A stretch of DNA of 64,000 bases from Haematobia irritans (Eukaryota > Arthropoda > Insecta > Diptera > Muscidae), in the NCBI RefSeq assembly GCF_050003625.1, contig NC_134399.1, forward strand, positions 154,250,473 through 154,314,472, given 5' to 3'. Positions 55,850 to 64,000 of this stretch are shown here, piece by piece. A program made the position numbers and the translations under genes. Under the pieces are notes generated by a model. The model saw nothing but the letters and a program-made list of their open reading frames with translations, was not told where the DNA came from and searched no databases. How positions within the stretch are numbered: the stretch's first letter is position 1; each line of letters opens with the position of its first letter.

Positions 55850-56160
55850 ACATATATTCCAGATATGTTCGGAAGATTCCCAAAAAATGTTCAACATTAC
55901 ATTGTAGTATATTAAATTTTGAACTGTAAAATCTGTCTTATTAAAGACCTAAGGTCAGAAAAGAACAGTGTTTGATATAAACGAAATGGACTGTGTTGTT
56001 GTTTCAAAAATAACTTTTTTTATTGAAAAAACAAAAATTTTGTAAGAAACGATTTTTTTTTTGGTGATAAAAGTTTAAAATTTTCGAAGCAATTCAAAAA
56101 ACTCTAACAAAAGAAAAACGTTTTCGGTACACGTTTTCTAAACGTTTTTTTCTTTTCGTG

Positions 56161-56403
56161 GAGAGATTATGCTGTAATTAAAATAATGGAAGTAACCAAT
56201 TGGCGCCTTAAAAATATATCCACAACAAGAAAATGTCATTAAAATTTTTTACTACCAGTGTATGCCCTAGAGTGAAACATATTATGTTTGAACAATACAA
56301 ACAATATTTTGTTTGGACCAATCCTGAAAATATATATATGCGTGAGGGTGTGGCCAGTAGTATATATTCAAATAATGATTTCATGCATTTTTCGGAATTT
56401 TTT
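56161..56403 (-). repeat. Family D fragment before HINE
   Basis: ATTATGTTTGAACAATACAA and CAATATTTTGTTTGGACCAA match 21.55 kb and the family D interior. No gene. Confidence 0.45.
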
Positions 56404-58888
56404 ATACCCTCCACCATAGGATGGGGGGTATATTAACTTTGTCATTCCGTTTGTAACACATCGAAATATTGCTCTAAGACCCCATAAAGTATATATATTC
56501 TGGGTCGTAGTGAAATTCTGAGTCGATCTGAGTATGTCTGTCCGTCCGTCCGTCTGTTGAAATCACGCTAACTTCCGAACGAAACAAGCTATCGACTTGA
56601 AACTTGGCACAAGTAGTTGTTATTAATGTAGGTCGGATGGTATTGCAAATGGGCCATATCGGTTCACTTTTACGTGTAGCCCCCATATAAACGGACCCCC
56701 AAATTTGGCTTGCGAGGCCTCTAAGAGAAGCAAGTTTCATCCGATCTGGCTGAAATTTGGTACACGGTGTTAGTATGTGGTCTCTAACAACCATGCAAAA
56801 ATTGGTCCACATCGGTCCATAATTATATATAGCCCCAATATAAACCGATCTCCCAATTTGGCTTGAGGAGATAAGAGAAGCAAATTTCATCCCATTCGGC
56901 TGAAATTTGGTACATGGTGTAAGTATATGGTCTCAAACAACTATCCAGCAATTGGTCCACATCTGTTAATAATTATATATATAGCCGCAAAATAAACCGA
57001 TCTCCCGATTTGGCTTGCGGAGCCTCTAAGAGAAGCAAATTTCATCCGGTCCGGCTGAAATTTGGTACATGGTGTCAGCATATGATCTCTAACAACCATG
57101 CAAAAATTGGTCCACATCGATCCATAATTATATATAGCCCCCATATAAACCGATTTCCCAATTTGGCTTGAGGAGACTCTAAGAGAAGCAAATTTCATCC
57201 GATCCGGCTGAAATTTGGTACATGGTGTAAGTATATGGTCTCAAACAACTATCCAAAAATTGGTCCACATCGGTCAATAATTATATATATAGCCGCAAAA
57301 TAAACCGATCCCCCGATTTGGCTTGCGGTCCCCCGATCATCCGGTCCGGCTGAAATTTGGTACATGGTGTTACTATATGGTCTCTAATGACCATGCAAAA
57401 ATTGGTCCACATCGGTCCATAAATGTATATAGTCCCCATATAAACCGATCACCAAATTTGACATTCGGAGCCTCTTGGAAGACCAACATTCATCTGATTC
57501 AGTTGAAATTTGGAACGTGGTGTTAATATATGGCCTCAAACACCCATGCAAAAATTGGTCGAAATCGGTTCATAATTATATATAGCCCCTATATAAATCA
57601 ATCCCCAGATTTGACCTCCGGAGCCCCTTGGAAGAGCAAAATCCATCCGATTCGGTTGAAATCTGGTACGTGATGTTAGTATATAGTATCCAACATCCAT
57701 GCAAAAATTGGTCCACATTGGTCCATAATTATATATAGCCCATATATAAACAGATCCCCAGATTTGACCTTCGGAGCCCCTTGGAAGAGAAAAATTCATC
57801 CGATCCGGTTGAAATTTGGTGCGTGGTGTTAGTATATGGTCTCTAATAATCATGCCAAAATTGGTCCATAAATATATATAGCCCCCATATAAACCGATCC
57901 CCAGATTTGGTTTGCGGACCCTCTAAGAGAGGCAAATTTCATCCGATCCGGCTGAAATTTAGTACGTGGTTTTAGTATATGGTCGGGAGCCACCGTGGTG
58001 CAATCGTTAGCATGCCCGCCTTGCATACACAAGGTCGTGGGTTCGATTCCTGCTTCGACCGAACACCAAAAAGTTTTTCAGCGGTGGATTATCCCACCTC
58101 TGTAATGCTGGTGACATTTCTGAGGGTTTCAAAGCTTCTCTAAGTGGTTTCACTGCAATGTGGAACGCCGTTCGGACTCGGCTATAAAAAGGAGGTCCCT
58201 TGTCATTGAGCTTAACATGGATCGGGCAGCACTCAGTGATAAGAGAGAAGTTCACCAATGTGGTATATCAAAGGACTGAATAGTCTAAGTGAGCTTGATA
58301 CATCGGGCTGCCACCAAACCTAACCTAACCTAACCTAGTATATGGTCTCTAACAACCATGCCAAATGTGGTCCATATCAGTCCATAATCATATATAGCCC
58401 CCATATAAACCGATCCCGAGATTTTGTTTTGGAGCCTCTTGGAGGAGCAAATTTCATCCGAGTCAGTTGAAATTTGGTACATTGAGCTAGTATATGGCTG
58501 TTAAGAACCATATCTAACTAGGTCCATATCGGTCTATAGTTATATATAGCCCCCAGATAAACCGATCCCCAATCACACAAAAATTGGTCAATATCAAGTT
58601 CATAATTGTATATAGCCCCCATATAAGCGCCCCCCATATTTCAATTCTGGCTCTCTACGTACCGTGCAAAAGTCCATGTCGATTCGCAATTATTTGTAGA
58701 CTTACCTATACATACCTTTTTTGTCTAATATGTATATACCACGTATGGACTAACTAACAATGTAGAAAACCATATTAAGAAGTTTTAAGATACCACAACC
58801 CAAGTAATTCGATTGTGGATGACAGACTTTCGTAGAAGTTTCTATGCAATCCATGGTGGAGGGTACAAAGGACGGCCGTATATACTTG
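56404..58888 (-). mobile_element. HINE-like family B, copy 3, complete
   Basis: Read on minus, the head is ACAAGTATATACGGCCGTCC at 58,888, then CACCATGGATTGCATAG. About eleven 153-bp modules follow (TATATGGGGGCTATATATAA), then a (GGAC)n tract (56,540), the core, and the hairpin CCATCCTATGGTGGAGGGTA at 56,404. It lacks the satellite block and carries a SINE. It is the longest family B copy here. Confidence 0.75.
57985..58335 (+). mobile_element. tRNA-derived SINE, family 1, copy 2
   Basis: 351 bp with an exact 12-bp duplication TAGTATATGGTC (57,973-57,984 and 58,336-58,347). The head starts GGGAGCCACCGTGGTGCAAT, box B GGTTCGATTCC is at 58,040-58,050, the body is shared with 19,100-19,430, and the tail is (CCTAA)3-4. 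The duplication is intact, so this insertion is younger than the mariner copy's. Confidence 0.9.
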
Positions 58889-59760
58889 TTTTTTTTTTTT
58901 TTTAAATAAAAAAATACCCTAAACTAACTAGAATTAACTTCGTTGAGACAAGTACTGCAAGATCAGCCAGGCCGAATCATATATACTCTCCACCATGGAC
59001 TGCGTACAAAGATCTACTAAAAATCGAATTACTGAAGTTGTGGTAACATTGTCTTCAAATGTTATTTTATATTTATTTATTTATTTATTTATTCATTATT
59101 ATGTTACAATTAAAATTGAGAACTTTATAGTACTACAGATATGACAACTTAAACTCGCAAGGTGTATTCAATTGTAAATGAATGAAATGAAATACCTATT
59201 CAAGCCACTTTAGTTCTTGATCGTCTTATATATAGGAGTCAATATATAATTATAAACCGATATGGGTCACTTTTTCATGGTTGTTAGAACGCAATAAATT
59301 ACATTCTTTCCATCTGCCAACTCTATTTATGCAGTTGCGATTCGACATACAGCAACAGTCAAGGCGAAATATTTTTTTAGAACAAATAAAAACTATTTTC
59401 ACAAGAAAATTATGTACGATGCAGTGTTGCCAGGTCATTTGTATTAATTAATTAATTAAAAATATATATGTGAAAATTCTGTTTATAATGTAGAAAACTT
59501 AGCAAAATAGAATTCAGTACACATATGCGTTATTCGCCAAAAATAGTCCAAAATTTCTAGTAAAAGAACTTCTTTTCTACGAAATCCATGGTGGAGGGTA
59601 CATAAGATTCGGCCTGGCCGAACTTACGGCCGTATATACTTGTTTTTTTTTTTTTGAAAAATAAAAAATACTCTATACTAACTAAAATTAACTTTTTTGA
59701 GACAAGTATTGCAAGATCGGCCAGGCCGAATCATATATACTCACCACCATGGACTCTAAA
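58889..59760. repeat. HINE family B/C heads in both orientations
   Basis: GATCAGCCAGGCCGAATCAT (58,960, +), GATTCGGCCTGGCCGAACTT (59,610, -) and GATCGGCCAGGCCGAATCAT (59,710, +) are head palindromes, each next to a CCACCATGGA word. Between them lies short module sequence and 59,040-59,220 without recognisable features. Confidence 0.55.
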
Positions 59761-60530
59761 TAAATGTTAATACTAAAAATTCCCCCAAACGTGGAAACGT
59801 TTGTATTTGCTATCGTATTTGATATTTTTCAGGTTACACGTCTTTAGAACGTTTTGACATATGAACGCTATTTGTGTGCAGCAACATTAAAGTTTCCTCT
59901 CAGCCCAAATTGAATTAAATCTTTAACATTTTGGAGCGATTATGGTCCGGAATTCAAATAAAAAATTTTATATAAAATCCCCAATTGAAATGTATCTACC
60001 CACTGTAATGCATTTACTGCGATATTACGTATTTGCAACTTGTGTTTACATCTAAATGTCATTTATGATCAGACTACCTACCCACTGATCTAAATTAGGG
60101 TGTAAATTAAATAAATTAAAAAACGGGATATACGAATTCCAACATTGTACCGTTTTAAATTTTGTATTACCTTTTAGGTATTAATTTAAAAATCTTTAAA
60201 TGTGAAATATCTCCGTCTGAGTCATATGTGGTTTTGTTTCCGTCAAACGTAAATTGAGCAGACGTTCTGGAAGAATGAATTCAATTGAAATGTAGCTACC
60301 GCCCCGCAACATACTTGTGTATAGCACACATTGTTTTTGGCAATACTTGTAGTGGTTGATGAAACGATCATACTTGTGTCTCGAGTAGAGTAATTAATAC
60401 CCCAGGAATTGTTTACGATGGAGAAATAATATGAAAATTTCCCGGAATTCATAGAAAATGGCAAAATGATTGCACAAAATATGTATTCAATAAATGGATC
60501 CATATTTCCATAATTAACTATACCCTCGAC
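59761..60530. other. Interval without a supported gene
   Basis: A+T-rich, with ATTGAAATGTATCTACC/ATTGAAATGTAGCTACC repeated at 59,983 and 60,284. A minus frame of 96 codons ending at 60,243 begins inside a HINE tail and shows no domain or codon signal. Confidence 0.35.
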
Positions 60531-61640
60531 CATAGGATGGTGATGGGGGTATAATAAGTTTGTGATTCTGTTTGTAACACATCGATTTATCCATTACAGA
60601 GTATAAAAAGTATATTTTTTTTCTTGAATAGGCAGAAATTCCGAGACGATGTAAATACGTATGTAATATTGTAATCACGTTACAGCCTACACTGAAAAAA
60701 AAAATATTTTTTTGAGGCCAAAAATGTCATGTCCTAAAAATACCAATGCAAATTTTTCTTAGCACAGAAGATGTATTTCCCCTCATATAAAGTTTTTTTT
60801 TTTCGAGTCTGAATCTGCAAATTTAACCCTTCAAAGCACAAGAACACCGATTCCTCCAAAAAAATATTGTATGCAAAATGGCTAAAAAAAAAAACATCTC
60901 ATAGCACGTTTTTAATTTTTTTTTGCGTTTTTCTATTCAAAAATAGTACTTGTATCTTAAATGATAAAGTACGAAATAAACTAAGTTTTTTTTTACAAAT
61001 AAACTATTTTAAATAGTAGAGAATAGAGGTATTATTACGCTACCCAAATTGTTTATCAACATTATTTTTATTTCTGGGGAAAATTAATTATTTTCCAATT
61101 TGTATGTTTTTTTTTTAATTTTCGGTCAAAATTTAATTTCAATTACCTTTCAATTTGGGTTTCAGTTTACACAAGAAAACTATAGAAAAACATATTTTTT
61201 AAAACTACGCTATGATGTTTTAAATTAAACACAATTAATTTCATAGAATTCGGTCAAACTTTTAAGGCGTAAGAATTTTTTCTTGTTGTATCTTAAAAAA
61301 TACAATGCTCATTTAATGATTAAATTTTCGTTAACGCGTTTTTGACTGCGCATGAAAAAAAAAAACCTGAAAAAAAAACGAAGAAATTAAAATTCGTTTC
61401 CTACAATTAATTACGGAAAACTCAAATTTAAAAAATAATTCTGTCTTAAAGGTAACGTTACTTAAATTTGCCGCTTCTTTGGCTCGGAATCATTTGTGCA
61501 AAGACAAAATCTTTGGAACCGGGCATACTTTTTCTAGTGTACCAAAATGGTGCTATCGTCCTGAAATTTGGCACCAAATTGTTTTTTGTCTGCACGCAGA
61601 CAGATTGATCCCCAATCTGTGATCCGGATGTAGTGCAAAC
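60531..61640 (-). mobile_element. HINE-like family C fragment split by a TIR MITE
   Basis: Tail TATACCCTCGACCATAGGAT, then TTGTAACACATCG and GGCAGAAATTCCGAGACGAT before the insert. After it, CTATCGTCCTGAAATTTGGC and TTTTTTGTCTGCACGCAGAC continue in the order seen at 32.0 kb. Confidence 0.6.
60690..61539. mobile_element. TA-flanked TIR element with CACTGAAAAA ends
   Basis: CACTGAAAAAAAAAATATTT to ACTTTTTCTAGTG, flanked by TA (60,688 and 61,540). The right part contains TTTGGCTCGGAATC and AAATCTTTGG words also found in the foldback at 22.6-23.4 kb. No ORF. Confidence 0.65.
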
Positions 61641-61751
61641 ATGGATCATTTCCAATGAATTTTACATGGGCTTCTCATATCCGTTTTCGTTTACTTTAGA
61701 ACTTGTGCCTTTGAAGTTAATTTGTATGAAGAAATTAAAAAAAAAAAAAAA

Positions 61752-64000
61752 CAAGTATATACGGCCGTAAGTTCGGCCATGCCGAAGCTTATGTACCCTC
61801 CACCATGGATTGCGTAGAAACTTCTTCTAAACACTGCCAACCACAATCGAATTACTTAAGTTACGGTAACGCTTGGCGATGGCAAGGTATCTTAAAACCT
61901 CCTAACACCGTCTTCTAAATTGTATGTTAGTCCATACGTGGTATATATTAAATCAAACAAGTATATACAGCAGTAAGTTCGGTAAGTACGTATATAATTC
62001 AGTTTGACAAAATTTTCTATGAAAATAAAATTTTTACAAAATTTTCTATAGAAATAAAATTTTGACAAAATTTTCTATAGAAATAAAATTTTGACAAAAT
62101 TTTCTAAAGAAATAAAATTTTAACAAAAATTTCTACAGAAATAAAATTTTAACAAAATTTTCTATTGAAATAAAATTTTTACAAAATTTTCTTTAGAAAT
62201 AAAATATTGACAAAATTTTCTTTAGAAATAAAATTTTGACAAAATTTTCTTTAGAAATAAAATTTTGACAAAATTTTCAATAGAAATAAAATTTTAACAA
62301 AATTTTCTATAGAAATAAGATTTTCTATAGAAATACAATTTTGACAAAATTTTCTATAGAAATAAAATTTTGACAAAATTTTCTATAGAAATAAAATTTT
62401 AACAAAATTTTCTATAGAAATCAAATTTTAACAAAATTTTCCATAGAAATAAAATTTTGGTAGATTATTTTTGGCTCGAGTGTCAACCGTGATTATGAAC
62501 CGAATAAAATTTTAACAAAAATTTCTATAGAAATAAAATTTTGAAAAAATTTTCTATAGAAATAAAATTTTGACAAAATTTTCTATAGAAATAAAATTTT
62601 GACAACATTTTCTATAGAAATACAATTTTGGGAAATTTTCTATAAAAATAAAATTTTGACAAAATTTTCTATAGAAATAAAATTTTGACAAAATTTTCTA
62701 TAGGAATAAAATTATGACAAAATTTTCTATAAAATAAAATTTTGACAAAATTTTCTACAGACATAAAATTTTAACAAAATTTTCTATAGAAATAAAATTT
62801 TAACAAAATTTTCAATAGAAATAAAATTTTAACAAAATTTTCTATAGAAATAAAATTTAAACAAAATTTTCTATAGAAATAAAATTTTAACAAAATTTTC
62901 TATAGAAATAAAATTTTAACAAAATTTTCTATAGAAATAAAATTTTGACAAAGTTTTAACCAAATTTTCTATAGAAATAAAATTTTAACAAAATTTTCTA
63001 TAGAAATAAAATGTTGACAAAATTTTCTATTGAAATACAACTTTGACAAAATTTTCTATAGAAATATAATTTTGACAAAATTTTCTATTGAAATACAATT
63101 TTGACAAAATTTTCTATAGAAATATAATTTTGACAAAATTTTCTATAGAAATAAAATTTTGACAAAATTTTCTATAGAAATAAAATTTTAACAAAATTTT
63201 TTATAGAAATAAAATAAAATAAAATTTTTACAAAATTTTCTATAGAAATAAAATTTTGACAAAATTTTCTATAGAAATAAAATTTTGACAAAATTTTCTA
63301 AAGAAATAAAATTTTAACAAAAATTTCTACAGAAATAAAATTTTAACAAAATTTTCTATTGAAATAAAATTTTGACAAAATTTTCTTTAGAAATAAAATT
63401 TTGACAAAATTTTCTATAGAAATAAAATTTTGACAAAATTTTCTATAGAAATAAAATTTTGACAAAATTTTCTATAGAAATAAAATTTTGACAAAATTTT
63501 CTATAGAAATAAAATTTTGACAAAATTTTCTATAGAAATAAAATTTTGACAAAATTTTCTATTGAAATAAAATTTTGACAAAATTTCCTATAGAAATAAA
63601 ATTTTAACAAAATTTTCTATAGAAATAAAATTTTAACAAAATTTTCTATAGAAATAAAATTTTAACAAAATGTTCTATAGAAATAAAATTTTAACAAAAT
63701 TTTCTATAGAAATAAAATTTTGACAAAATTTTCTATAGAAATAAAATTTTGACAAAATTTTCTACAGAAATAACATTTTAACGAAATTTTCTATTGAAAT
63801 AAAATTTTGACAAAATTTTCTACTGTAATAAAATTTTGACAAAATTTTCTTTAGAAATAAAATTTTGACAAAATTTCTATAGAAATAAAATTGTAAAAAA
63901 ATTTCTATTGAAATACAATTTTGACAAAATTTTCTATAGAAATATAATTTTGACAAAATTTTCTATTGAAATACAATTTTGACAAAATTTTCTATAGAAA
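61752..64000 (+). mobile_element. HINE-like family B, copy 4, running off the window
   Basis: Head ACAAGTATATACGGCCGTAA, TTCGGCCATGCCGAA and ACCCTCCACCATGGATTG. Sequence then matches copy 1 to the satellite block (AATTCAGTTTGACAAAATTT), which here is greatly expanded and not finished at the window end. Confidence 0.75.
62005..64000 (-). repeat. 29-bp satellite array S9, open at right
   Basis: About 68 units of AATAAAATTTTGACAAAATT plus TTCTATAGA, with one internal TTTTGGTAGATTATTTTTGG break near 62,455 at the same place as in copy 1. Blocks of several hundred bases repeat the same variants (62,095-62,250 and 63,290-63,400), evidence of array growth by segmental duplication. Confidence 0.95.

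Larger units (their letters stand above)
55251..56160. mobile_element. TIR element with two divergent tRNA-like heads
   Basis: CACGCAAAAAAATAATTC opens (after TA) and AACGTTTTTTTCTTTTCGTG closes. The interior carries tRNA-like units at 55,573-55,645 (-) and 55,765-55,849 (+). No transposase. The target duplication is not clear. Confidence 0.55.

Noticed and set aside
60243..60533. 96-codon frame on minus with several Cys
   Set aside because: Begins inside a HINE tail hairpin, has no signal peptide and no similarity to the secreted family.

Overview
The window looks like repeat-dominated nuclear DNA from a calyptrate fly, most likely a muscid such as horn fly, stable fly or house fly. The evidence is two copies of an irritans-type (Himar-like) mariner, hundreds of bases of DINE-1/Helentron-like repeats with (GTCY)n microsatellites, strong A+T richness, short introns and no bacterial gene organisation. 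Host gene density is very low. I support three members of one small secreted-protein family (35.5 kb and 41.2 kb on +, 51.2 kb on -, the last with a frameshift), one two-exon cysteine-rich secreted peptide (21.9 kb, -) and one weak secreted-peptide locus at the left edge (164). Nearly everything else is mobile DNA.

Layout: 0.1-0.7 kb weak peptide gene; 0.75-3.5 kb nested DNA transposons (piggyBac-like MITE, DD37E Tc1/mariner relic containing a hAT MITE containing a further TIR element); 4.2-6.5 kb HINE-like family A; 6.8-9.0 kb family B fragment plus a 29-bp satellite; 11.1-12.1 and 16.8 kb satellite split by a complete two-ORF LINE (12,144-16,788); 17.9-21.4 kb mariner copy 1, broken by a SINE and a HINE; 21.6-21.9 kb peptide gene; 22.1-24.3 kb foldback and mariner relics; 24.4-28.0 kb family B pieces and a hAT; 28.0-31.4 kb mariner copy 2, broken by another HINE; 31.8-34.3 kb HINE family C; 35.5-36.1 kb secreted gene 1; 36.3-38.9 kb satellites in a higher-order duplication; 39.1-40.1 kb family A; 41.2-41.7 kb secreted gene 2; 42.0-48.0 kb family A copies with deep nesting; 48.1-50.2 kb TIR elements and a (TA)n tract; 50.7-51.4 kb secreted gene 3; 52.0-54.5 kb hAT carrying a satellite array; 55-56 kb TIR element with two divergent tRNA-like heads; 56.4-58.9 kb family B with a SINE; 60.5-64 kb further HINE and satellite running off the end.

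Most notable: (i) the LINE has both ORFs intact and in the same frame, separated by one TAG in the UAG-CAR-YYA readthrough context, with no in-frame ATG ahead of the endonuclease domain; (ii) three HINE families with different ends share an alignable 153-bp (51-codon) internal module; (iii) the two mariner copies serve as empty sites for each other and define exact insertion boundaries of HINE and SINE elements; (iv) the secreted-protein cluster has a conserved four-cysteine layout. All domain and family calls come from reading the sequence; no database search was possible.
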